Below are positions 23,051 through 34,267 of a stretch of DNA of 64,000 bases, piece by piece. Below the pieces are notes generated by a model. That model saw only the letters and a program-made list of their open reading frames with translations. It was not told where the DNA came from and searched no databases. The stretch comes from Aurifilum marmelostoma. Its lineage: Eukaryota > Ascomycota > Sordariomycetes > Diaporthales > Cryphonectriaceae. The stretch is from contig JAMXSV010000008.1 in the NCBI GenBank assembly GCA_027559495.1, positions 1,612,001 through 1,676,000 of the forward strand. The letters are read 5' to 3'. The position numbers and the translations under genes were made by a program. Positions within the stretch are counted from its first letter, which is position 1. Each line of letters begins with the position of its first letter.

Positions 23051-24904
23051 ATGTCATCGCCCAGCACTTCCAGCCTCGGCGGCAGCAACAAGCGCAAGCG
23101 CGGCACGCAGCCCGCCGCATCCACTGCTGGCATGGACGTTGACACTCCCGCCTCCATACAGCAGACACCCGAGCCCCGCGACGCTTCGGGCGAGGAGGGT
23201 GACACAACCGCCCCAGAATCCGCCCCCCCCTCCCAGAGCCTCGGCCACCGCAAGACAGACTCATCCGGCTCCGTGTCGCAGCAGCACCCACCCAGCAAGC
23301 GGCAGCGGGGTGCAGACACGGCTGGCCAGGTCGTCGACCCAGGCGAGCCCAGCGACACTACCGAGGCGAGCGCCGACATCGCGGACCGCGTGAGCACCCG
23401 GAAGGGCGGGCTGCGTGCCAGGGCCGCGGTCAACAGCGCTGCCGCCTCTGAGGAGGAGAAGATGCCTCCCCCGCCCATCGGGAAGCTGACACACCCAGAG
23501 GGGTACACCACCAACCCGCCTCCTGTGGGCAGGGCGGTCAGGGTCTATGCGGACGGCGTCTTTGACCTTTTTCATCTCGGGTGCGTGGATTCTTTTCTCA
23601 TCTTTATTTCCTAGCCGAAGGGGGGAGAAGAGGGGATAAATCTTGTGGGCCTGAAGGGGGGGGGGGGTTGGGTTTGAGAAAGGCGGGGCTGGATGTTGAG
23701 AGAGGGAGGCCGAACCAACCTACCCTGTCTCTGATTTTGCCATGTGAGCCATACATAGCTAACGCGTGCCTTTTCCTGTCACAGGCACATGCGCCAGCTC
23801 GAGCAGGCCAAGAAGGCGTTTCCCGACACATACCTGATCGTGGGGGTGACCGGCGATGAGGAGACCCACAAGCGCAAGGGCCTGACCGTGCTCTCTGGCC
23901 GTGAGCGAGCCGAGACTGTCCGTCACTGCAAGTGGGTAGATGAGGTTATCGAGAACTGCCCCTGGATCGTGACGCCCGCGTTTCTCGAGGAGCACCGTAT
24001 CGACTACGTTGCGCACGATGACCTGCCCTACGGCGCCGCAGAGGGTGATGACATCTACGCGCCGATCAAGAAGGAGGGCAAGTTCCTGGTGACCCAGCGG
24101 ACCGAGGGCGTGAGCACCACAGGCATCATCACCAAGTAAGCCACACCTTTTGTTTCCGTCTCTTGTTCGTTACGCGCATTTTTATGTCTCGAGTGGCCTG
24201 TCAGCTGACGATGATGGCCCTTTGCACAAATAGGATCGTTCGTGACTATGAGAAATACATAGCCCGCCAGCTCAAGCGCGGCACCTCCCGCCAGGAGCTC
24301 AATGTCTCGTGGCTCAAGAAGAACGAGCTCGACCTCAAGCGCCACGTCCAGGAGCTGCGCGATAACATCCGCACCAACTGGTCCACCACGGGGCAGGAGC
24401 TCGGAAAGGAGCTGCGCCAGTTCTGGCCGTCCAGCAGGCCTCAGAGCCCGGCCCGTGTGCCGGCTGTCAACCCACTTGCCACCGCGTCCATCGCCGGGCC
24501 ATCCTCCAGCGCGCTCGCTGGGGCCAATGGCAACGGTGCTGGGCCCCTGGACAGGCCCACCAGCCCTTCGTCGACGCTGGGACCGAGATCTCCTGGTGCC
24601 GAAGGCAGGGCGGGTCTGGCCAATGACTTCATGACGGGGTACACCATCGGACTGATTGGAGGTGTCAGGTCTTGGGTGAGTGCATATACTTTGTTACCTG
24701 CTCCACCTGTCGTTCAGGCTGAGGGTGGGCGGCTCTGAGACTATGTGTGATGCTGACTGTCAAACCTGCCAATAGATGACCAAGAACCGTAGGAATGTCC
24801 GTGACAGCAGGCCGCCGAGCGATGATGACTCCGATGAGGAGCGTGGGCGTAAGAGAAGCTCGAGGGGCAGCGCGGATGCGGCCACCGCCGAGGCGACGAC
24901 ATGA
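23051..24904 (+). CDS. pct1: CTP:phosphocholine cytidylyltransferase
   Basis: Four exons: 23051-23580, 23785-24135, 24234-24675, 24776-24904; product 483 residues. The enzyme makes CDP-choline from CTP and phosphocholine, the rate-limiting step of the Kennedy pathway for phosphatidylcholine. The catalytic domain (about residues 160-290) starts RVYADGVFDLFHLGHMRQLEQAKK. Its HxGH nucleotide-binding motif (H175, H178) is split by intron 1. It continues YLIVGVTGDEETHKRKG and RTEGVSTTGIITK, the RTEGxSTT signature. After it come a basic/amphipathic helix region (KKNELDLKRHVQELRDNIRTNW), typical of membrane-regulated enzymes, and a Ser/Pro-rich acidic tail. The N-terminal 150 residues are low-complexity with basic KRKRG, consistent with nuclear localisation. 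Introns 1-3 have donors GTGCGT, GTAAGC and GTGAGT. Confidence 0.95.
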
Positions 24905-26056
24905 AGAGGTCCAACTGCTCGTCACAGAAATGGGCTGACTACTGACTACCTCACCGGGGCTCTTTCGATCATGGACTTTCCGCCCCCTTTTCCCCCATCT
25001 CTCCCGACACAGGTGCGTCCCTTGAATAGATGAATAGCCATTGTGTCTATAACTCCGATCATCAAAAAGAAACAAAACGACGAAAACTTGCAACAGAACC
25101 GTACCAAGGAAAGGCGGGTAAGACGGGTAAGGCGGTCTCGGCTTAGGAAAAATACATAGACTGACTGAAATTCAATGAAGAAGAGGAGGAAGACCAGGGT
25201 CTCAGGGCCCATCAGTAAAAAGAAAAGAAATTGAACTTGAGACCGCGCGGGATGAGGGTAATTTCTGATACATGGGCCAGTTCGCCTAGGGGAAGGATGA
25301 GCGTTCCATACAAGTAAAAGACATCCATTATTTACCTGACTACTTTTCTCCCTGCCTGCTTTCCAGTTCTTCTAATGGAGAGAGAGGTGTGTGTCGTCGA
25401 ACCCCCTTTCTAGTGGATGCCGTTGGTGGTGTAGACTGGTTGTTTCGGGTCCTTTTTATAATATTCCAGAGTCAATTTCTTCGATATGCACAAACGGACC
25501 GGGTGAATGACAGAATTAACAGACTCGCTTTTTGGAATGGAAAGATGGAGAAGTAGACGGATGGACGTGTGTACTTGGTTGAGACGGTGAATGTGAAGCT
25601 AGAGAAGGCATGCTTGGAGCTTCTCCCCGCCCCGCGATACAAAGCACATCGGACAGAAAGTCTGTGAGATCGTGAGCATCACCTGATTGGGGCTGCCTGT
25701 GTTTTGGTGCCGTACTTGATCATCTGCTTTTCTACTACTCAGAATGTTTCCTCAAGAGCAAGAAAGCAGGCACGCTAGATATCCGCTCAGCACCAGCCGT
25801 TATTACACAGGTGCAGCAACTTCATGGTGTCGCAGGTCAAACGGGTCTGGCTCATGCGCCCAGTTCCCCCTCTGTCGAGCCCTCGCGACAGCTTATACAC
25901 ACATCCAACCCGGTGACAACTGAAAAGATGCAGACAGGACTTCCTCCCAAGCAAGGCTATCGTGCCTCTGATGCCCCTTCCCCCGGCCCCGGCCCCGGCC
26001 CCCCCAAACCATAAACCCTCTTTTTGTCGCGGTACAGAGGAGAAGAACGTGCCCGA
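24905..26056. other. intergenic between convergent pct1 and rtf1
   Basis: Contains the 3' UTRs of both genes. No coding signal. The distal end has a CCCCGG repeat described separately. Confidence 0.6.
25980..26005 (-). repeat. GGGGCC-type G-quadruplex motif past the rtf1 stop codon
   Basis: On the minus strand (rtf1 sense) there are four G tracts of 7, 4, 4 and 5 bases, separated by CC. They start about 52 nt after the rtf1 stop. This matches the canonical G-quadruplex pattern with 2-nt loops and would lie in the rtf1 3' UTR if the transcript extends that far. Confidence 0.8.
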
Positions 26057-28207
26057 TCAGTCAAGCTCAATGTCAATGTCCAGATCCATGGCGCCGATGA
26101 TATCATCATCGGTCAGGACCTTGTGGATCATGGGGATGCCCTTGGCACCGGCCTCTGCCTCCTTCAGCTTGGCCAGGTGCGGGAGGGCGTCGCTGTCCCT
26201 GGACTTGGCCCTGGGGGTGCCGTCGGCGGCGGCGGCAGTGGCGGGGGTGAGCGCGCCGCTGCCGCCCAGGCTCGAGGACTCTCGTTGGAGCTCACCGCGC
26301 GCGACGGCCTGCTCAGCCTCGCGCACTTTGCGGCGCTCTGCGAGTTGGGCCTCGCGCACCTGCTTGGCATTGCGCTGGCGGTTGAGGGCGTTCTTCTCGG
26401 CCAGGCGGTCCTGCTGGCTCGGCTGGGCGGGCCTGGCCGGCTCGTTCTTCTTCAGCGCCGTCTGGAAGGCCAGCCGCGGCTGCGGCATGCTGTCGAGCTT
26501 GTCCTGGAGCTCGGCCGCGTGCGCGGTGTTACCGTGCGCCAGGGCCTGTGCCAGGTCTCGCTCGAGACGTGCGCGGTCCGCACCGCTGAAGCGGTCCATC
26601 AGGGCTGTCTGCCGCCGGAGCTTCTCGGCGACCTCGTCCTCCTTCCAGTCGTGGTTGATGAGCTTGTTGATGTCGCTGATCTTGCGCTCGAGCTCTGGCT
26701 GGCGGGGGATGCTGACGCCCTCATTCTTGCAGACTACTTGATACCTGTTCCACTCGGACTGTACTGGCCGTCAGGAGACTATGCTCTTACCCAACGGGGG
26801 AACGTACTATCATACTCACCTCGGTAAAATGCCCCTCTGAACAGGCAATGAACGGCCACTCCCTTTCGGCCTTGCCGTGAGCGGCGATTACATACTGGTC
26901 CACAACGATGGATTTTCCGCGTTCGTTCTCAATGGCATACGGGCGTCCAGTTTTGAAGCCTGTCAAGAACCTCGTTAGCTTCCGTACACATCTTCTTTTC
27001 TTATTATTCTGGAATGAGAAGGGACAGATCTAAGATTGAACCCTGAGACGAGGCTCACCTTTGATCACGGCCATGCGGTAGACAGGCTGCCCATTGTCCG
27101 GGTTAGGCCCGATGTGCACACGGATATAACAACCACTGAGGGCATTTTCGAAATTGGGGTAGAAGGCGACGCGGGCGAAGCGGGTGCGGCTGAGGCGGCA
27201 TCTCTCGACATCGCGCAGCTCGGCGAGCGGAGCCTCCTCTGGTGGGGTTCTGGACCTCTTCTTCTTGGTCGTGGCCCACTCGACGTCGCTATCATCCGAG
27301 TGTCGGCTGCGGCTCGAGGTGCTCCGGTAGGACGGAGACCGGTCCCGGCGGCGCTCGTTCTCCCTTCGGCTCCTGCGATCGCTCTTCTCGGCACGGGCGC
27401 GCTTGAGGGCGTCGAGGCCGGGCTTGGCGCTAGACTTGGCCTTCTTGCGCGCACCATCGTCCTGGTCGGCGTCGCCGCCCTTGCGCTTCTTCTGCTTGTC
27501 CTCGTTGTTCGTGACGAGGCGCCTCAGCAGGGCAGCCTGCCGCAGCCGCTCCTTCTCGGCCTCGCGCTCTGCCAGGATCTGCTCGCGGTCCACCTCACGC
27601 ATGCTCATGATCTCCTTCTTCTCGGCGTGGTTGGCAAACAGGCCGTCGACAGGGTAGGGGTTCCTCTCGTCGTCGTCGCGGGCCTTGGCTGGGGAGCCGC
27701 CAGAGTCGTCGTCAGAGTCGGATTCGTCCATAGCTGCAGATCCCTGGGAGCTGGGCGTGCCGGGCTCGGAACTGGTAGGCCATGACAGAATCAGTACAGG
27801 GAGATTGTGAGATGGTGGCTGTTGATTTTTTTTTTAAGACCATGGGAGATGGTAGCCCTCGGACAAAGGAGGCAGCAAAGAGCTTTGGGCTGCAGTGTTG
27901 CGACGGCGACAAAGCTGAGGGCAATCTGACAAGGAAGGAAAGAGCAAACTCACGCTTCACCTTCGTCCTCAGACTCTGCACTGCCCCGCCGCTTCTTGGC
28001 CTGCGTCTTCTTAGATGCAGCAGTCCGGGAACCCGGCGAGTCCTCCCCAGCCCAGGCGCTTTGAGACCGGGGACGCGAGTGGGAACGCGATCGAGAGCGA
28101 GAGCGCTGGCGGCTTGGAGGACGAGACGCATCGTCATCGGTGGACTGGGCGTCAGCACCGGCGAGAGCCAGCAGCTCGTCCTCGACGTCGGTCATGGAGT
28201 CAGACAT
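26057..28207 (-). CDS. rtf1: Paf1 complex subunit Rtf1 (Plus3 domain)
   Basis: Four exons on the minus strand: 28207-27954, 27771-27059, 26959-26820, 26758-26057; product 602 residues. The N-terminus is acidic and SR/KR-rich. It has a histone-modification-like segment (NPYPVDGLFANHAEKKEIMSM, EREQ helix) and basic KKRKGG. The Plus3 domain (about residues 268-395) runs from APLAELRDVERCRLSRTRFARV through GCYIRVHIG and FKTGRPYAIENERG to WPFIACSEGHFTE. The C-terminal coiled coil is rich in Ala/Arg/Glu. Rtf1 works with RNA polymerase II in the Paf1 complex, promotes H2B ubiquitination and binds Spt5 through Plus3. For exon 4 two acceptors six bases apart are possible (26758 or 26752); I prefer the one giving FTESEW. 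The gene is divergent from the dihydroorotate dehydrogenase gene. Confidence 0.93.
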
Positions 28208-29027
28208 GATCGGCTGGTGGCTTGTCTGAGCGGTAGGGAGGAGAGGATTTGTCGTTGGTGAGACCTCTTTTAGGAGGATGAAAGTGTGGAGGGAGGGGGG
28301 TGGTGTTCGAGTTGGAAGCGCGGCTGGATTTGCGGTTGAGGAATCGAGGATGGAAGGAGGAATTCCAGACTAGAGATGGTCAGTGCTAGAAGTAGCTAGA
28401 ATTCGGATTGCTGGCGGCAGTGAGAGAAAAAGGCTGAGAGAAGAATTGAGGAGCAAAAAGATGGCAACAGACCGACTCGGGCGAGGCGATGAATGGCGAC
28501 CTGCGGCGCACGTTGGTGGTCTATTGTGGTCTCTCTCTCCTTAAGGTCAGTACTAGTCAGTACTGTATTCTGACACTAAGTGCTTGCTTGTCTTATGTAA
28601 GCCAAAAAGTCACTTCTCTAGGCTCACCCTATCCCCGTTTGCTCATCAACCCCTCACCCCTCTAATCTCAAATGCCCACTTCCCAACAGACCCAATTGAC
28701 TGCCCACTGCTCTATAATTTATTCAGTATACAGAGCAATGACTGACCAGGTGGAATGGATGACAATGCACAATTCCAGAATACCACGAAAATGCTGCAAG
28801 GGATCGCTAGTTGGAGTTGTACCTTCTGTGCCCGTCAAGGAGAAATCAATACCTGCTGCTCTTATCTTATCATGCCGGAGTTCACTTCTTCTTCATCAGC
28901 TCAGGCCATGGACAGCCTTTTTCTTTGCCCCTTCGCTTCAATGATGCACACTGGATGATCGAACGAGTGATTAACAAATACAAAAGGCCATGAAATTGAT
29001 CTTCTGTGCACCAGAAGCCTAGAAACC
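28208..29027. other. divergent promoter region (rtf1 / dihydroorotate dehydrogenase)
   Basis: No gene supported. A short repeated GTCAGTACT motif occurs twice near 28546-28562. Confidence 0.55.
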
Positions 29028-30063
29028 ATGTCCACCAGCCAAGGCCCTCCAGCCCTCGACATCAATCCACCCTTGGTCAACTCGGCCAACCCTTGGGCCA
29101 CCACTCTTGAAGACCTCACAGCCTTGTACAACTGTCCCCACACGGGCGCCGTCACCACACGGACATCGCTCCTAGGGAAAGGCTTCGACCATGACCCCTC
29201 GAGGCACCAGTTCACCCTCTTCAGCGCCTCGACCCATCACTCCGAGCAGGACCGCACCAGGCTGACCGGGCTCGAGAATGCCAGCCTCAACACCCTGGGG
29301 TACAGCCCTCTGCCGCTGCAGACGTACCTGGGTTTCATCCAGGAGATAGCAAGGACATCACCAGAGCAACCACGAAAGGGCTTCATCATATCCGTGACAG
29401 GCACCCCCACCGAGGTCGCCGGCTGCTACAGGCTCATCGCCGAGGCGCAGGACACCGTGCCGGTTCCCCTAGCCATGGAGATCAACCTGAGCTGTCCCAA
29501 CATCCCAGGGAAGCCCCCCGCCGGCATACACATCGGCGGGTGTGCTGGAGTACCTTGTGGAGCTGCGGGCAGAGGGGAAGCGCGGTGGCGAGGGACTGCG
29601 GCGCATCCCGTACGGCCTCAAGACCCCGCCATACACACAGGCCGGGGAGTACGACGGCCTGGTGCAGGCGCTGAAGGTGGCGGCATCCGCGGCAGAGGAC
29701 GGTGTCTGTCCTGTCTCGTTCATCACTGCGACCAACACCCTGGGCTCGTGCCTGGTCTTGTCAGATGCCGAGACCGGTGCGGCTGGCGAGCCGGCCCTGC
29801 CCGGTGCTGGGATCGGGGGCATGGCCGGCGCACCGCTTCATCCTCTGGCCCTGGGGAACGTCAGGAACATTCGGAGGCGGCTTGACGAGGACGACGTAGA
29901 GGATGGTCGCCTGAGGCATATTCAGATCATTGGGACGGGTGGTGTCCTCGACACGGCTGGCTACAAGAGGATGAGGGCCGTAGGTGCCAGTTTCGTAGGC
30001 GTGGGAACGGGATTGGGCATTGAGGGCCTTGGTATATTTGAGAAAATCATGAAAAGGTTGTAG
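29028..30063 (+). CDS. Dihydroorotate dehydrogenase, class 1 (cytosolic) type, with a +1 frame break
   Basis: The enzyme oxidises dihydroorotate to orotate in pyrimidine synthesis. Reading starts at ATG 29028 and runs LDINPPLVNSANPWATTLEDL, then PHTGAVTTRTSL. The active-site signature is AMEINLSCPNIPGKP. The frame must shift by one base at the C6 run 29514-29519; with one C fewer the protein continues PPAYTSAGVLEYL without loss. The second part has VSFITATNTLG and the C-terminal FMN/phosphate segment IIGTGGVLDTAGY...GASFVGVGTGLG. The restored length is about 344 residues. There is no mitochondrial targeting or membrane helix, so this is the soluble class 1-like form rather than the class 2 mitochondrial enzyme that filamentous ascomycetes normally use for pyrimidine synthesis. 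The break is probably an assembly error, but a real pseudogene cannot be excluded. Its 3' end is 26 bp from that of sfm1. Confidence 0.8.
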
Positions 30064-30089
30064 TGGGAAAGGACTTTTGACTATTCTCT

Positions 30090-31021
30090 CTAAAATAGGT
30101 CATCGATGGCCTTGTCTGCGTCTTTCGCGATGAGTTCCCTCATTCCCTGCCAAAAAGTGTTAGTCACTCTGGGCTCTTGAGTGCGCATACGAGGGCAGCC
30201 TTGAGACTCTCTCTCACCTTTGGCATGATGGGCTGTCCATCCTCACCCTTCACATATCTGAAGGGCATCTGGGTGCTCTCATGATCGTTGATCTTCAGGT
30301 CCGGGTGATCCAGGTACTGGATCTCGTTGAGCGGGACTGCCAAATTTCCCTTGTTCAGTGGCCAATCGGCGACAAAGGGTGAATAGAGAATAGAGGCTCA
30401 CTCTGCTGCTGGATAACTATCCGTGTGACACGGACCGCGGTGTCGGTGGTCATCTGCACCGGCCCGAGGCGTCGTCCAGGGAAGCCCTTCTTCCTCAACT
30501 CAGACGTTCGATCTGGCCGGGTCAGCAAACGGGATGCATTTCTCGTGGTTTCATCTGATGATTATCTGTCACATAGTCCCTTACCTCTTGGAGGGTCATC
30601 ACCTATACAGCCGTTAGCGACGTAAGCGAGAAAGATCAAAGTAGAAGAAAGAAGAGAGAAAAAAGAGAAAGAAAAAAAAAGGGCATTCGATCGAACCTAA
30701 TATGCCGCCAAACAAGAAGGTTCCAAACTCGTGTGCATCTTCTGGAGAGAGATCCTTGTCGGCCGCGGGATCGAGCAGGCACACGGTGTTCTTGGACGAG
30801 GCGTAGATATCCTCGACGCTGTCCTGGGTCGCCTTGAAGGTGCTTATGGCGTTCAGGGAAGCAGGGACCCTGAACTCTGGGGAGATGGACGACAGCGTGA
30901 AGCTGCTGCCGTTGGCCTGCGACTCCTCTGCGATGGCGATATACTCGAGCTCTGACCATGGGCCGAGTTCTGGGTCGAGGTGCTCGACGATGTAGGTCTT
31001 ACCACCCGTGTTAGGGGCCAT
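30090..31021 (-). CDS. sfm1: SPOUT-family protein arginine methyltransferase Sfm1
   Basis: Five exons on the minus strand: 31021-30697, 30602-30585, 30512-30402, 30336-30218, 30146-30090; product 209 residues, close to yeast Sfm1. Motifs: TYIVEHLDPELGPWSELEYIAIAEES at the N-terminus, VCLLDPAADKDLSPEDAHEFGTFLFGGILGDDPPRDRTSELRKK in the centre, and FPGRRLGPVQMTTDTAVRVTRIVI. The last contains the conserved GPxQMTTDTAVRVT block of the DUF431/SPOUT family. Yeast Sfm1 methylates ribosomal protein Rps3 on an arginine. Exon 2 is only 18 nt (GDDPPR) and is supported by exact phase on both sides and by the conserved sequence it completes. Donors are GTTCGA, GTAAGG, GTGAGC and GTGAGA. Confidence 0.9.
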
Positions 31022-32125
31022 TTTGCTTATGGCGTCAAACTAGGTGGAAGGCAAGACTGATTTGTGGATCTCGGAACCGAGAGAGCGTATGTGTATGTGG
31101 TCAGGATGGTGCAGTTTTTCCCAGGTCAGGGCGGCGTGAGGGTGCACAGAGAGAAATTCAATATCGAAAATTTGACGCCAGTTTCGGAGGCCTGATGAAG
31201 CTACTGCAGTGCAGTACACCCAATCCAGGTGCTGTGGGCTCAGTAGCTTTAGCGCCCGTCTTGGCACCACACCCACTACAGTATGTCACTGTATGTCCAT
31301 TGTGTAATAAGTACTACAGCGACTGACTGTATCATCCGAAACCATTTAGGGAGGGGCCTGTGCTTGGACCGCCCTCATTGATCTGAACGTGGTACTTGGG
31401 TCGGCGTCATCCCGAATCCAGGCCTGAATAGAACCACAAAGTCCGTGCCGTTTTCAAGAAGGTGGAGCGGCCAGTGCTGGAAATACACCTTCAATCATGT
31501 GAGGGACAAAAAGACAGGACATCCTCAAAGGTGGGATGGACGCCTGTCCAGCCGAATCCGTCGAAAAGAGAGAAAATATATATCAATTGCTGACGGCGGC
31601 CAGCTCATCCAAGCCAGGGCCCCGACCCAGCAGCCAGACAAATTTAGCAACTCCCCAGTGGGCGAACCAGATCCCCTGCAGCAGAGGATCGATCTACCGT
31701 ACAGTGCCTGCTACCCTGTACTTACATAGTACCCCCATCACTAACCCACTAGTACGGTAGCGGCCTCGGGCGGGCGAGGCCAGGCCGCGTCAGACCCCTG
31801 CGCACGCTCTACCTAGTAAAACGTCGCGACTCCTTTTGGAAACCCTGGGGATCCTCTTTGGCTTTATGTGAGATCTGTCACCAAGCAAACTGCAACTTCA
31901 ACAACACCGACGACGACCATCTCCTCGTCGACAATCCAGACCAACTTCGTCAACAGCTCAACCATCCCGACAAACTGCTGGGCGGCCCTCCTCTGTCTCT
32001 GCTCCCAACCGACAAACACCATCCATCTCCCGCAAATGACTGTCCGGCGCTGAAGTGCTTTCTCCTCCTCCCCTCCGTCGTCAAGAAACCCTCTGCCTTT
32101 CTTGACCCTCCTGGGTCGGGCCATC
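31022..32125. other. divergent promoter region (sfm1 / kex1)
   Basis: About 1.1 kb with no supported gene. The section from 31740 to 32125 is pyrimidine-rich on the kex1-sense strand, like a fungal leader. Confidence 0.55.
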
Positions 32126-34201
32126 ATGGCTCTCCTCGCCAGATCGAGGCTGGCAGTCGCCGCCCTCGCCGCCCTGTCATGGATATTACCAGCAGCCAGC
32201 GCTCAGAAGAGCGCCGCCGACTACTTTGTCCATGCGCTTCCCGGCGCTCCCGCCACCCCTTTCATCAAGATGCATGCTGGGTAAGTACTTGGACGGCCTC
32301 CTTTCTGCGCGTCTTACTAGGGGATAGCATCGCTCGCTGACACTGCATTGCTGGGGCAGACACATTGAAGTCACCCCGGAACACAACGGGAACTTATTCT
32401 TCTGGCACTACCAGAACCAGCACATCGCAAACAAGCAGCGCACAGTCCTCTGGCTCAACGGAGGCCCCGGCTGCAGCTCCGAGGACGGCGGCCTCATGGA
32501 GATAGGGCCTTACAGGCTCAAGGACGAGAACACGCTGGTCCTGAACGACGGGTCCTGGCACGAGTTCGCAAACCTGCTCTTTGTCGATAACCCGGTCGGC
32601 ACCGGCTTCAGCTACGTCGATACCGATTCGTACCTCCACGAGCTCGACGAGATGGCGGACCAGATGGTGATATTCCTCGAGAAGTTCTTTGAACTGTTTC
32701 CGGAATACGAGCAAGACGACGTGAGTACTATCTCTCGCATGAGACGCTGCCATTGGAAAAGAGATGCTGACTCTTGGCCCCCCCTCCCGGCGGGGTCTCT
32801 AGCTTTACATCGCAGGCGAGTCCTACGCGGGCCAACACATCCCTTACATAGCAAAACACATCCTCGAGCGGAACAAGAAGGAAGGCATCGCGCACAAGTG
32901 GAAGCTCGGGGGCCTCCCTGATCGGCAACGGCTGGATCTCGCCCTCGGAGCAGTACCAGGCATACATCGACTTTGCCTACGAGAAGGAGCTCCTCAAGAA
33001 GGGCAGCGACGCCGCCAAGAAGGTCGAGGCCCAGCGCCGCATCTGCGAGAAGGACCTCGCCATCGACGGCAACAAGGTCGACTACATGAACTGCGAGTCG
33101 ATCCTCCAGGACATCCTGTCCGAGACGACCACCACCAGCTCCTCGGGCCAGAGAGAGTGCTACAACATGTACGACGTGCGCCTCAAGGACGTGTACCCCA
33201 GCTGCGGCATGAACTGGCCGCCAGACCTCAAGTCCGTCACGCCGTACCTCCGCCGCAAGGACGTCACCGAGGCGCTGCACGTCAACCCTGCCAAGAACAC
33301 GGGCTGGACCGAGTGCTCCGGCTCCGTGAGCAGCCACTTCCGCGCCTCCAACTCGCGGCCCTCGGTCCAGCTCCTGCCGGACCTCCTTGCCGAGATCCCC
33401 GTGCTGCTCTTCTCGGGCGCCGAGGACCTCATCTGCAACCACCTGGGCACCGAGGCCCTCATCGGCAACATGAAGTGGAACGGCGGCAAGGGCTTCGAGC
33501 TGTCCCCCGGCACCTGGGCCCCGCGCAGGGAGTGGATGTTCGAGGGCGAGGTCGCCGGCTTCTGGCAGTCGGCCCGCAACCTGACCTACGTGCTCTTCTA
33601 CAACTCGTCCCACATGGTCCCCTTTGACGTCGCCCGCCGCTCCCGCGACATGCTCGACCGCTTCATGGGCGTCGACATCTCCTCCATCGGCGGCAAGCCC
33701 ATGGACTCCTTCCTCGACGGCGAGAGGCTCCCCGACACCACCGTCGGCGGCCAGGCCGGCAACTCCACCGCCGCGCAGGAGGCCGAGCAGGAGAAGCTCG
33801 ACGCCGCCAAGTGGGAGGCCTACCAGCGCTCCGGCGAGGTCATCCTCGTCATCGTCTCCGTCGCCGCCGCCGCCTGGGGCTACTGGGTCTGGAAGGAGAG
33901 GCGCAAGAGGCGCGGCTACCTCGGCCTCGCCCAGGGCTCCACCTCCCTGCTCTCCACCTCCCAGCGGAGGGACTTCCGGGGCCGTGGCGCCGGCGCCGGC
34001 GCCACCGGCGGTCGCGACCTCGAGGCTGCCGACTTTGACGAGGCCGAGCTCGACGACCTGCACGTCGAGTCGCCCACCGTCGAGGGCCACGAGGAGGGTG
34101 TGATGATGGGTGGTGACGACGGGCGGTACAGCCTGGGCGACGACAGTGACGAGGACTCTGGCACGGGGGCCAAGAAGGAGGCTAATGGCGGAAAGCACTG
34201 A
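32126..34201 (+). CDS. kex1: Kex1 serine carboxypeptidase (Golgi), with a +1 frame break
   Basis: Exons 32126-32280, 32360-32720, 32803-34201; about 637 residues once the break is ignored. Kex1 removes C-terminal Lys/Arg residues from secretory peptides in the late Golgi. A signal peptide (ALLARSRLAVAALAALSW...AASA) is followed by the peptidase domain. This has NGGPGCSS, the catalytic serine in GESYAG (exon 3), the catalytic Asp in LLFSGAEDLICNHLG and His in YNSSHMVPFD. A linker leads to one membrane helix (VILVIVSVAAAAWGYWVW) and an acidic cytoplasmic tail, the expected Kex1 layout. The frame moves by one base between about 32906 and 32919, around the G5 run 32908-32912; removing one base gives GLLIGNGWIS, the conserved family sequence. 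I read this as a probable assembly error. Confidence 0.9.
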
Positions 34202-34224
34202 CTTGACATGCATTGATGGCAGGA

Positions 34225-34267
<43 letters not shown>

